A DNA stretch of 64,000 nucleotides, taken from NCBI GenBank assembly GCA_019671135.1, contig JAHRHY010000006.1, positions 930,001 to 994,000 on the forward strand, given 5' to 3'. Under the pieces are notes generated by a model. That model was not told the origin of the DNA and searched no databases. It was given only the letters and a program-made list of their open reading frames with translations. Made by a program: the position numbers and the translations under genes. Positions 22,105-33,175 of the stretch are shown one piece after another. This DNA comes from Linnemannia hyalina (taxonomy: Eukaryota; Mortierellomycota; Mortierellomycetes; Mortierellales; Mortierellaceae). Each line of letters opens with the position of its first letter. The stretch's first letter is position 1.

Positions 22105-22511
22105 GTTTCCTTGGTGGCCCTTTTTTGAAACAGAGATTTCTTGCCGGGTTTGTTTGTAGGGATCATGGTGAGTGGATGGATGGGAGGAGGGAATGAAGGT
22201 AAGGAAAGAGCGAGAGAAGGGAAAGAGAAGTGAGAAAAGAGAAGACAGGCATCGGAGCTCCTTTTTGTACATTTTTGATCCAAACGAGAGCAGATGGCTT
22301 ATTTTTGTTTTTTTTTCTTCTGTTCCAACTACAAGGATGCTAATTGACATGTGTCGAGTATGCAGGGTATGCATTCGAATTGAGTTCAGGCAGAACACAA
22401 AGGATGCAGAAGGCGCCTTTCTCTTCATTCATCGCCCTTTTTTATTGCTTATCTTTGTTCACGAGTTCTCTCTCGCCCTCTTATGCTATTATTTTGTTCA
22501 AAGAAAGTGCA

Positions 22512-22647
22512 GTGTGCAAATTCTTAGCTGGAAAAAGAAAGAATAAGGACGCGACCAAATGAGACCAGCCGTGGATCCTAGAGAGGATGATATGGCTCAT
22601 TTGGTGGCGTCCCTTTTCTTTCTTTTTCTAGCTAAGGATTTGCACAT
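22512..22647. repeat. Long near-perfect inverted repeat (52-bp arms, 32-nt loop)
   Basis: Arms 22512-22563 and 22596-22647 match at 46 of 52 positions with no gaps. Three of the six differences would be G-U pairs in plus-strand RNA, but A-C mismatches in minus-strand RNA. The element lies between the stop codon of the minus-strand helicase (22662) and the upstream region of the minus-strand hydrolase. It could be an RNA hairpin, a small-RNA precursor or a foldback element. Confidence 0.85.
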
Positions 22648-22661
22648 CGGGCGGTGAAGAT

Positions 22662-24974
22662 TCACCAATTGGCAGTTGCAGCCCAGCCGTCCTGGCTTGC
22701 CTCAGCTGGCGCCTTGGCAAGGGGAGTACCCCAGTCATCACCAGAAGAGGTAACTGCCCCTTTGGGGGTGCCCCAATCATTGCTCGCGGAGATAGTTGCT
22801 ACCTTGGCAGGAGTACCCACATCGCCACCGTCAAAGACTTGAGCTCGATAGTCAACTGCTCTCCAGGCCGACACGCCGTCTTCTTTGGTTGCACCGTCTC
22901 CAGAGACCCCGAAGCCGCCATCTTCGTCTTCCTTTACAAAGTCGGCATCTTCGTAGGCTCTAAGAAGGTGCAGCACCAAAAACAATATATACTTTGTCAG
23001 TGGTCGTCAAAGGAGACTATCCTCGCATCGCCATTATGGCATTACAGGACACTTACGTTGTTTCATCCATAAATTCTTGAAGGAATTCAGGGACGACTTG
23101 CTGGCACTCCACCAAGAGTTTGACCAGCTGAGAAGCAATGACGGTGTTTTTGTCTGTGTAGAAGGTCGTGGCGAGGCCTGGGTTGCCGGCTCTGGCGGTG
23201 CGTCCGATCCGGTGCACATACTCGTCAATCTCGTCGCAGAGGTCGTAGTTGATCACATGAAGAACGTCCTTGATGTCCAGGCCACGAGAGGCGACCGAGG
23301 TGGCGATCAGGATAGGGCTTCGACCGGTCTTGAAGGCATTCAAAGCGGCCTCACGCTCGCGCTGGTTGCGGTCACCGTGGAGCGAGATGCAAGGGAAGTC
23401 TTTGTTATAGAGGACATCGTCCAGGTTATCAGCCCTGAGCTTGCTGTTCACAAAGATCACGGTGCGCGAAGGAGGCTGGGACAAGAGCAGGTTGATCAAG
23501 GTCTCCTCCTTCTGGTATTCCTCCAGCTTGACCACCTTTTGCATAATGTCGCTCGTAGTTCCTCCGATTCTACATAAACGCGTCGAATAAAGAGTACGCG
23601 CACGTTAGCAATGTCGATAGTACTAGCGGCCGAACATTGTTTTGCGCAACAACGGAAAGCATACCTTCCGACGCGAACACGGATGTAGTCATCCTTGAGA
23701 AATTCACGTGCGAGGACCTGGACGCTGGATGGGAATGTGGCACTGAAGAGCGCGGTTTGCAGGCTCTCATCCTTGGGCATATCAGAAGCCATCATGATCT
23801 GACGAATAGAAGGTTCGAATCCCATGTCTAAAATACGGTCAGCCTCGTCCAAGATGACATACTTGACCTTGGTGAAACTGACCAGCCCCCTTTCGATCGC
23901 GTCAATGAGTCGGCCAGGAGTGGCAATCAGGATATCACAGCCCCTGGAAAGCTGTTCCTTCTGGGACTTCATGTCAGCCCCTCCGTATATCACGACCGGG
24001 CGCAAGCGACTTCTGTATGCGAACTGCCGTAATAAAATTACAAAGGTTGGTATGATGAGTGTTTTCGCTTTTTTGGTGGCAAAAGAATAATAGGCAACAG
24101 TCAAAAGCAAATACACAATAAGTTGTACTTACAGAGCGAGCAGAGTCAAACATTTGAATGCCAAGCTCTCGGGTAGGTAGAATGATCAGAGCGAGAGGAG
24201 TGGCCTTGGTGCGTCTGGCTCCAGGTCGGTTCTGTGATGGTGCCTTGGACAGCTTTGAGAGCAGCTTTGAGAGGATCGGCGTAAGGAAGGCTGTTGTCTT
24301 TCCGGATCCCGTCTGGGCACAGGCCAGGATATCATAGCCGGCGAAGAGCAGTGGGGTGGCATGTTGCTATGGGTATTGTGATCGCATGAAGCAATATGAC
24401 GAGTTGATCAGTACTCGAGCTTGTGGAGGTGGTAAAGGCAAAGACATAACTGATTGTCAAAAGAAAGGCATAGACTTGTTACCTGGATAGGAGTGGGTTC
24501 TTTGTACTTCATCCTGACGATGTTCTCGAGGATCGTGGGGTGCAAGGCAAGTTCCTTGAACTATCCAGTAAATAACGAAAACGAGTTAAGTTTCCATCAT
24601 CCTATGCACAACATCTGGCACGATAGGATCAGTGATCAAAAGTAACGATCAAAGAGACAAATGCTCACGTCGTTCATGACTCGGCGGTTCTCAGGAGCGC
24701 CCTTGACGCTGACAGAGATGGTCTTGTACTTGTCAAAGTAGATACCGGCGTTGATGCGGTTCTCTTCGTCAAAGAGCTCATGTTCGAGTTCGGCGTTATC
24801 TGGTGCGGTCTCGTCGGTGTAGTCCTCCTTCCACTCGTAGACGGGTCGCTCTGAGGCCCAGACCCCTTCGGCGTTAGGGTTGACATACTCCTTGACACCC
24901 CACTGACCGGCTGTCTGTGGTGCTGGGCGCTGTTGCTGTTCTTCGATGGCTGTGGCAGCGGTGGGTTCTTCCAT
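22662..24974 (-). CDS. DED1-like: DEAD-box ATP-dependent RNA helicase, Ded1/DDX3-like
   Basis: Minus-strand exons 24974-24669, 24560-24483, 24366-24133, 24023-23665, 23569-23057 and 22959-22662 give 595 residues. The family unwinds short RNA duplexes during translation initiation and mRNP remodelling. The [11 protein letters not shown] segment precedes the Q motif (EPTPIQ), as in Ded1/Vasa proteins. The helicase motifs are complete: Walker A AQTGSGKT (about 145-152), [17 protein letters not shown] (about 265-268), [12 protein letters not shown] and HRIGRTAR. The first 100 residues lack the long RG/S-rich extension of yeast Ded1. The C-terminus has WGTP-type repeats (NDWGTP, DDWGTP) ending in ATANW instead of an RGG tail. 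An in-frame ATG at 25001 would add nine residues. Confidence 0.93.
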
Positions 24975-25222
24975 GGTTGCGCGTGGTTGTTGTAAAGGCA
25001 AGTAAGGCTAAGGTCAGAAGAGTTGTTGGTGGGAGGAGGAGGAGGAGGAGGAGGTTCCTTTTGAAAAGTGAAAGTAGTAGTAGTAGTGTGGGGGAAGGTG
25101 GGTAAAGAGTATTTTTCGGGCGAGTTAAGGAAGAAGAAAGAACCAAAAACCATCAAAAACTGCTAACTACGGTCACGTGTAGGGGTCGCGATTATTCAAG
25201 GTTCATTTGTCTTTTATTCGCC

Positions 25223-28200
25223 TCAAAGAGCATCGTGAGTGGAGCAGAGACAATTACAGTCGCTCACAGGGCACTGGGTATGTCGGTCGAACCATTCCGC
25301 CATATGCATGGCGTGGCCTCCGTGTCGACACGTCTGACACCATGTAAACCACAGGTCAAAACTCGTTGGTTCTAGATAAATACATCGTGTCAATAAATCT
25401 AGGTTAATACAACGTTCCGCTAATAAACTCGAGCATATAATGAAAGCAACGCATGACATCGGTAGACTTACTTTCTCCGGTAACCTTGTGGCCTAGACTG
25501 GACCAAACCCCCAACGACGCGTTGCCTTCGGCTGGAACACCAAGGTGGAGGAGACAAATGGCGCAACGTGGGAGGGGTTTGCTACAACTTGGGCAAACAA
25601 TTGACTTGTTCGAGTTGGCGGCAGGACCACTTCCTAATCCAGGTGCTCCTGGTGCCGCAGCCGCACCTTGACCCATTCCGCCCATTGATCCTTGCTTGTC
25701 GTGACCATGCATGCCTCCATGTCCGCCAGATCCTGGGCCACCTTGAACCATGAGTCGACGGCCATCGCGACCTCGGACTCCAGGGATCAAAAGATTGCGT
25801 GCAATGCTCTGGTTGCAAAAGTTACAGCGAACATAGATCTGAGTTGGCGTCATGTCTGCTGCTGATACTCCGCTCAAGGTACTCTGCTGAATACACCGTC
25901 CGCGAGCAATGTCGAACCGAGCACGTGTATAGTAGAGTTGCCAGCGATCCAAGAGATCCCGGTAACAGTCAACCCATTCTTCGACGCGTCCATCCTTGAA
26001 GTAGCGAGGAACAGCGACAGACGAGGCCAATGCCGCGGTTTGGATATCTCCGGTCCTGTTCACATAGTTGGTCAACAGATCCAATCCAGCCTCTGTCAGT
26101 CCAGAGAGAATCATTCCGCCAATCTCTCCCGAGTTGGTATGACTCTCCGCCGTAGTTTGAATGTACGCCATCAACTATTCAAAGTAACAAGGCATGGATT
26201 GGCTTTAGCGAACAAGGCTATTATATCGCATCGTATCAACATTGTTCAGCGTGATTACATCGCAGATTACGTGGGAACAACAGCCTACCTCGTCATCGCT
26301 CAAGAATCGCAAGGCAACACCGACTCTGTCTGCCAGCGAAAGACTCTTTTCCTCCAAGACGTCCCTCCAGTCTCCTGACGCGATATAGCTAAAAATGGCC
26401 CTGATATAGGGATTCGACTGAGCTTGGCTGTGGGTCTTGCATTGTGCCTTCCATGCGCTGCTAGCCGCCTTTTCGCTGTTGCTAGAGAGTCCACCCAGCG
26501 TTGCAGAGCTCATATTGTTATGGTTGCGGTTGAATCCTGCCACCACAATCGACATTAGCTTCAGTTTATCATCTATTCAAGCGAAAGACGATAGAATCCT
26601 TGATTAGTTGAAAAAACAACGCAATGAAGCACCGCCATGTTGATTACAGCAAATTAACCTGAATTCCTTACCTCCTCGGCTCAGGACTTCAATGGCGAGA
26701 TCCAGCTCTCCATGGAAGAAGGCCCATCCTGCGGCAACCTCATAGCTACCCTCCTCCTCAAGCCTATCAAAAAGCAAGAAAGATAGAATTAGTGCCTTGT
26801 CCACGCCAAAACAACATAACTACTCACAGCTCAAGAAAAAAAAAAAAAAAAAGGCAAGGTACCTTTCGACAGTCTTTTTCAGATCGGACCGTAACAGCTC
26901 TGACCCACACAGTTTGAGACCCAGTTTCCGTTGGGCAAGCTTGAGTGTAGGAACAATGGGAATCTCATCAACCTGCTTGGAAAGCTGGCTCGATAAGTCA
27001 GATGAGGATCGTGGGAGTGGCGACATGGTACGAGGCGTTCCTGAAGGTGTTGATCTTCTCGAAACTAAATAGTTGCGACACACAGACGAATACCGCAGAT
27101 TAGAATCAGGTTGCGCAAGATGAAGGAAGCAAACATACACATGGAAAATAATACTGGTCCGTACCTCCGTTGCCCAAGAGAACTGGTAAAACACCCTGGT
27201 AGCTGAAATCAAACTTGCCGATGCGAGCTCCGTCTTTTTGAGCAATCTTTTCAGCACGAATCATCCATGCCCAAAAGTCCTTGAGCGGTCCTGGTGAGAC
27301 AAGATTGACGTTGGTGGTTGCATCCATTGAGTATCCCTTGATGGCTCCCTCGCGCATAGTCACTGAGACATCCTCTTCCAAACTCTCGTCGACTTGTGTG
27401 GCTGTTGTCGAAATCCAGCCACTGTTGACAATGGCTGTCAAAGGTGGCTTCCGAGCGGGATCTCCCATGACACTGTTCATCCCGTTTGTCTTCATTGGAT
27501 CTCCAATAGATGGGTCAGTTAAGTTGTTGTGAAGCATCACGCTGATTGCTGGCGGGGGATTTGTTGAGGCAGAGTCCATAGGCCCAGTTGAGTCTCCGTT
27601 GACCTTGCGATTCGCGGGGAGTTGGAGGTTGATGATTTTGGAGTTGCGCTTCCTCATGTCCGAGAATGCGTGCTGAAGAGCTGGCTCTGGTGCCGATGCG
27701 GCCAAGGAACGTTGACTGGGGAAGCACGAAATTGCGTTTCCGTCCGAGACAACCAGAGCTCCCTTGGGCTCCCATGCAATGTGCGAAGTCTCCTTGAGAA
27801 GGGTCGTCTCGATAAGTGACTCCTTGTTGATAGAAATAAGACCTGAGGTCGAGTTGGAAACAAATGTAGGGATCCATGCAAATGATTGAAGAGGCTTCGA
27901 CGACGGTTTCGCTAAACGATTGTAAGTTGAGGTGAAAGGTGTCAGCGTGATGATGAGGACAAAAGGGTTGTCCGAGGAGACGAAGGCGATGCCAAACAAC
28001 AAAGTGACATACTTCGGCGAGATTTCCAAAGAATAGGGATGCCAACTTCGGCCTCGTCGGACTCTGATTCACGGACAGTCTGTAAGCCTTCCCGGTCGTG
28101 ACTCCTGGACAATAACCCAACAGCGCTGCTTGGGCCCTGCTGAAGGCTGCCGTCAAGGTTATGGCTGCTATCCATCCTGGAGAGGCTTCTGGGCGCTCTG

Positions 28201-29829
28201 ATGGTCCCCTCCTGAATATCCCAGACTTTGAGGCAGGTTGCCTCCTTGGTGAGGGAAGCCAAAAGTCCTGATCTTTGAGGATTGAATGATATCCGGACGA
28301 GTGTTGAAGACTGGGGTGCCGACTTGGGTCCGGTGTAGAACGAGAGGATCTGCTGAGATGGGTTTCTGATGTCCCAGATTTTGATGACGCCGTCGTCTGA
28401 GCATGAGGCCATCCTGTTTTCGTGGAAAGGATCCATGCACAGTCCATGTACAGCCTTTGTTGAGATTACCAGTGATGAAGGGGAGTTGGGGTCCTCTATC
28501 AAACGGAGTGAGAAAAAAAATATTAGTATTGCGGGGCTAATTAAATAGCAGGTATGACAAGCTTTTCGTAGTTGTTTGTTGCTTTACCTCTGGTATCGTA
28601 CACGCGAATGTACTTCATGCCCATTCCTGCTGCCAAAACTTTAGGCTCGTTTGTAAACCACGCGCATGAGGAGATGACCTCGCTTGAACCGTATTGACAC
28701 AACGGCTTGACATCCGTCGACTGGTCATAGCTATTTGTTGAGGGAAAGAGTTATCTGAAAAGTTAGAATTAAAGACCGGCGTGAACACATATTATTGTCG
28801 AGACGAAGATGTTGTTACTGAAAAGTTACCTGGAGGCATTCAGCGCTCTGGCGGTGCCAGTATCAGCAAGAGAGAGTGGGTTCATTGACAGCCTGGTATC
28901 TATAACAGCCAAGATTCAGAGCTGTCGGTTACAATGCTCATCGTAGTGCATGACTCATCTCCATGTCACAATAACGAAGGCGTGGGTAACACGTACCAAA
29001 ATAACTTTCTGAAGGTTCACTGTTTCGCCCGAATCGTGATGTTTTCAGGCTGCCGGTGGTAGAACGGTTGGTCACGGAGATAGATCCTGAGGGCGCGTAG
29101 TTGGAGTCGGATCCCTTTGACATGTTCATAGACTGCTCGATATCCCAGACCATCAGGCAGTAGTCGTTTCGCACCTTGTCGAGGCCGACCGCAAGCAGGT
29201 TAGGCGACTCCTTTGAGAATGCGACGACATTACACGCGCGTGAATGACGGGCGCTGAATGATGGATATGTGCGTTGATTCTGCGCGATCGAGACTTGGCG
29301 AGGGGTATCCGGCCGAAATTCATTCCCCTTGTCCTCGAATATCCAAGGTTCTGACCTGTGCATGCGGATGAGTAAAGTACGTCCAGTTGTCAACCCTACA
29401 GCAGTGAGGTCCATGTAATTTGGGTCTGGCGACCAAGTAAAGCACTGTATACATATGATTAGATTATCTCTTACTGCAAAGTCGAGTAGCAGCGCAGTGC
29501 TGTGCGACAGATTATCAAGCGGTATAATGTTGGCTGTCTCTTTTTACCTTCATAAGGGACACATCGGTGTTGACGGCGATGGGAGTAGCGTGAGGTTTCC
29601 CATCCGCATCCTAGTACGATACAAAGTAAAAGATATATAGCACGGTTGAGTCACCTTGCAAACACTGGTGCAATCTGTTTTATGGCGGGTGGACATCACT
29701 GCAACAAAACAGTTGAAGTTGTACCTCTGGAGTCCACTTGAAGAGGCGCAATTCTGTGGAGCCAATGAGGAACTGGTTATGGTTCGGATGGGGAGACCAT
29801 AGCAGACGATGGGGCCTGGTGGTGGTCAT
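25223..29829 (-). CDS. MIOS/SEA4: WD40/zinc-finger protein MIOS (Sea4), SEA/GATOR2 subunit
   Basis: Twelve minus-strand exons: 29829-29725, 29610-29548, 29444-28997, 28899-28830, 28730-28588, 28495-28013, 27911-27165, 27064-26863, 26763-26672, 26536-26289, 26174-25472 and 25371-25223. They total 3453 nt, or 1150 residues, with all phases consistent. MIOS is part of the vacuolar/lysosomal GATOR2 (yeast SEACAT) complex that relays amino-acid supply to TORC1. The N-terminal half contains WD40 strands (LLWSPHPNHNQFLIGS, LLAVGLDKVRNDYCLMVWD, MASCSDDGVIKIWDIR, LKVWDIQEG). The middle is helical. The C-terminus has the characteristic zinc-binding block: VRCNFCNQSI, CPSCSKPLPRCAICLLHLG, WCQTCRHGGHAMHMAEWF and HTQCPVSDCNCLC. 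A Gly/Ala-rich insert splits the first zinc pair. Length is above human MIOS (875) and near yeast Sea4 (1038). Confidence 0.92.
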
Positions 29830-30375
29830 TGTTGAGATGGCCCGATCACGGCACGCGGTAAGGGATTAGGAGAGTGTGGGTGAGGGAAAGAAGGTTGGTG
29901 CGAAAAGTGAGCGCCTGCTGAAAGAAAAAAGGGACCAACCACTGGCTTCCTCCTGCGGACTGCTTTTCCGCTCGACATTCATTTTTCACACTCTACCCAA
30001 TTGGTTTTTTATTGCCTCGCGATGTCTGGCTGACTAGGCGGTGCAGTTCAGGAGCGCGCGCGAGCGTACACATAGATAATGGATTAGGTCTATCACGAAG
30101 CTTTTCTCAAATGACCTCCAGGCCCACGCAACTGAAGCGATCCTTCAAGCCACCACCAGAGTACCCAGGGTGCCAGGATCAAAAATACTTAGTCAATGCG
30201 TTTGACTAATCAAGGCTTTAGGCATTGCTCCCTATCGATGAAAAATGATAAGCGATCCGATCTACCAAACTTCTCTCTAACAAGAAAAGAAATGGTGAAA
30301 TCAATGATCGTCAGCTTTTCTCGCTCAGTCTTTGCTGCCAGATATTCTGGCTGTAATGCCAAAATCTTTGCCTCA

Positions 30376-30486
30376 CAGAAGCTATTCTGACACCAACAAA
30401 AGTCATATTATCCACCTACAAAGATATTCTGACATCATGCCTTTGGAGACATGTCAGAATATCTTGTACAGTCAGAATAGCTGCTG
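30376..30486. repeat. Nested palindrome, MITE-like
   Basis: Outer arms CAG(A/C)AGCTATTCTGAC at 30376-30391 and 30471-30486 match with one mismatch. Inner arms AAGATATTCTGACAT at 30421-30435 and its exact reverse complement at 30451-30465 are perfect, with a 15-base loop. All four arms share ATTCTGAC. No protein is encoded. Confidence 0.75.
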
Positions 30487-30919
30487 CGTTCACATACAAT
30501 TAAAGATGTTAAAAGCTTCCTAATAGTCGCATTCGCACACCGAAGAAGAATATAAAACAAGAACCAATTGGGTTTATGACACCGTGTGGATGCTTTTTTT
30601 CACCTCGACCGGCACGACCGTCTCGACCGCGCCGATGTTTTTCCTCCAGATGAATCTATTTGACAACCTAGACCGTCTGGCTTGCCCTGTGTTCAAGATA
30701 CCGCAGTGGAACTCACGTTCTTGGCGGTGCGTTCCCTGAGTGCCCCTTTCGTCAAATTGGGCCTTTTCAAACAAAACTAACGACGGTTGTATGAAATATT
30801 TATTATACATGTTCCCATTTAAAGTCAGTGCTTAAAACAACACTTTATTGCGGTCGAACAGGTTTTTTAAATATGAGTACTGCATGTCAGCATATCCAGC
30901 ATCCAATATCAGAGCGGAA

Positions 30920-31474
30920 TCTCCCACGTATTTTGGGCGCCTTATACGATGCCCCACATAGTATTTTCGTTGCCCTGGGTTTAGAGTTTAGGCGTTACCA
31001 CGGGTTGATATACACGTTGCCCTCTACTAACCGTTGCCCACCCCTCCCTCATCCAGCCAGCCCCGGGCCGCTGCAACACTGTCAACGGGGCTTGCACGCC
31101 ACTTTTCTAGACGCACGGTTCTATATGAATCGTAGCAAAGATTAAGCATGCGAAACAAATAGTGTATTGTGATGGAGAAGCAGGGGAGGTGAGAAAAAGG
31201 AATGTGATCGCGTGTGCAGGCAGTTCACGGCTAGTACTCGACGTTGAATTCCGAGTCGTGAACTTTGAACTTCTTATGGCAATCTCGCTGGCAATCTCTG
31301 CTCGGGGCTTTAGCCGAGCCTTTGGCGTCACCACGTTGGGCTCCGTGTGCACTGGCAATGACTAATTTTCAATGTTGGGCAACGATTATCGAGAATCCAA
31401 TGGCACCGTTTAAGGGCAATGAGAGAAAAAAACTATGAGGCACCGTATACGGCGCCAAAAATGGGTGGGCAATG
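30920..31474. mobile_element. Foldback-like element with long imperfect terminal inverted repeats
   Basis: The left part (30936-30975, GGCGCCTTATACGATGCC .. CATAGTATTTTCGTTGCCC) aligns to the reverse complement of the right part (31414-31456). Both sides also carry repeated GTTGCCC motifs: left at 30969, 31016 and 31033, right as GGGCAAC/T at 31378, 31414 and 31468. The right edge reads GGGTGGGCAATG, reminiscent of hAT-type ends. No transposase is present, so this is probably a non-autonomous or decayed DNA element. Exact borders and target-site duplication are not resolved. Confidence 0.45.
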
Positions 31475-32685
31475 CTTAGAGGGTTAGTCTATATCTATTC
31501 GATAATCCTTGGCTTGTTAGGCTCACTCACAACCCCCAACTCGGGTGCCATATACCAGGAGACTAGATGCTATATGTGATATGTGGCGGATGAATGTGTC
31601 GAAGCGAGGCGCCTCGCACACTTGCTACGACACCTCTATGGATGTACGTGCATGGATGTCGTGTATTGATGCGCCAATCCTCTGCCCTGGAAAAAAAAGC
31701 TTTTGATAGGTGCCCTCGCACAAGTGAACGATAACTCGGGTTTCAACACACTAAGGGATCGGAACCGGGTTCTCATCAACAAATGGGTCATGAGATTGGT
31801 GAAAACAAGAGAGGGTGAAAGTGAATATGTAGGGACTCATCGACGAGAGAAAGGAAGAAAGAAGAAGAAGGGAAAAAAAAAGAAAAGATGAGAATCTGAA
31901 AGTGTAAAAGAATAATAACAAGAGCAACAAAGAGAAAAGAAATCTAACGACAACAAAAAGCGCAGCTTGGCGTTGATTTGAGGTCGTCAACGCAAATAAA
32001 ACGACGAAGGTTCATCCAGATGGATGACCAAAACAAAGTATAGGCGAAAGAGGAAAAATAGTGAAATGACGCGTGAAAAAAAAGGAAGAGGGAACAAAAG
32101 ATGGTTAATGTTAACCTTTTACTGTTAACAAGTTAACTTGGCCAAAAACATTAGACTCGCAAACACTGGATCATCGCTTTTGCTGGCCCCGCGAACAGAC
32201 AAAGCACACCTGACAAGGAAGACGGCCGTAGCTCTGCCACGGGTGTTCCGCTTGGGAGTGTCATATAAATAGCTGTTTGGGCACGTTGGAAAACCTCGAC
32301 TTTTTTTTTTTTGGACAATGCCAAGGTTACGAGGCACCAAGAGAATAAAGCATGTCACAAGACAGAATAACTATAATACTTGACTTTGAAAGGGATACGA
32401 CTGTGGCTCTGCTGGGGGCGTTCTGCTTGAGGGTCCCCCCGAACACTCAAAACACAGTTGACAAGGAGAGTGGCAAATTATAAAGGCCGATGGGGCTCAG
32501 GAAATGGAAACCCCAAACGGAAAAAAAAAAAGAGGAATAAAGCCCTGGGCAGCAACCTAGTGCTACGATACTGTGTTTTTGGGCAGGTTTCCCGATAGTC
32601 AGGAACCACCTCTTCATTCAGATTTTTGCAGCCAAGACAACCTCCAAAAAAAAAATTGCCAGAAATGATAAGCAAAAAGAATCGC

Positions 32686-32765
32686 GTCAACTGCAGGATT
32701 TGAACCTGCGCGGGAGAACCCATTTGATTTCAAGTCAAACGCCTTAACCACTCGGCCAAATTGAC
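32686..32765 (-). tRNA. tRNA-Ser(UGA)
   Basis: Minus-strand class II tRNA of 80 nt with no intron. Acceptor GTCAATT pairs with AGTTGAC, discriminator G73 is at 32685, and the D arm is GGCCGAGTGGTTAAGGC-like. Anticodon stem is TTTGA/TCAAA with loop CTTGAAA (anticodon TGA). A long variable arm (GGGTTCTCCC) and T arm GCAGG-TTCAAAT-CCTGC follow. A T5 terminator lies a few bases past the 3' end. It reads serine UCA/UCN codons. Confidence 0.93.
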
Positions 32766-32993
32766 TTCGCGTTATTGTTTAATTTGTCATAAATGATCTA
32801 CTTTTCTTTTGGCGCCACCAACTGGTGCAGCAGAAGCGATTAGGAAAAGCGGTGACGTAGACCCTGCAGCCGTCGATAGGAGGGTCCTGGCGCTGAGTAT
32901 CCGCAGTTAGTCGGTGAAGGCCAGGCAGCACTCCTCCCTGAGCTTACTGTGGGTACATCGCTGGATCATCCCCAAAGTGGTGCTTACCCACCC

Positions 32994-33175
32994 CTAAGCC
33001 AGCGTTCCTTTCAAATTGCCTTGCAATTTTGTTATTTCAAGCACCTCGAGTTTCAATTTCCGTACCTGGAGAAAATTGGGATTACAGACCAAACTTTTCA
33101 ATGCACCATCCGCCAGTTGCAGTCCGGTCCAGAACCTGGCTCTGCGCAACAATTGTCGCAGTTCTTTACAGCTTA
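32994..33175 (-). pseudogene. Fragment of a leucine-rich-repeat (F-box/LRR-type) gene
   Basis: The minus strand from 33175 reads open to TAG at 32994. It contains CKELRQLLRRARFWTGLQL, DGALKSLVCNP and QVRKLKLEVLEITKL, which has the Leu spacing of LRR segments in the same family as the decayed gene at 2977-4626. There is no start, F-box or further repeats, so I call it a remnant. Confidence 0.4.

Larger units (their letters stand above)
29830..32685. other. Gene-poor region with palindromic elements and diverged repeats
   Basis: No intact gene is visible. It contains two palindromic elements (listed separately), a purine-rich stretch at 31800-31960 and a GTTAAC-rich palindromic patch near 32105-32135. 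Two diverged copies of a roughly 70-base sequence lie at about 32190-32260 and 32398-32475 (shared cores GCTCTGC..GGG.GTTC.GCTTG and TGACAAGGA). These look like remnants of old duplicated or mobile sequence. Confidence 0.5.

Noticed and set aside
21583..22428. Longer hydrolase start at 22428 (about 108 extra residues)
   Set aside because: The extra sequence is low complexity, and MVITSLL at 22104 gives a compact N-terminus with membrane helices, as in relatives.
25568..25753. Plus-strand frame overlapping MIOS exon 11
   Set aside because: Antisense to the Gly-rich zinc-region insert; no independent support.
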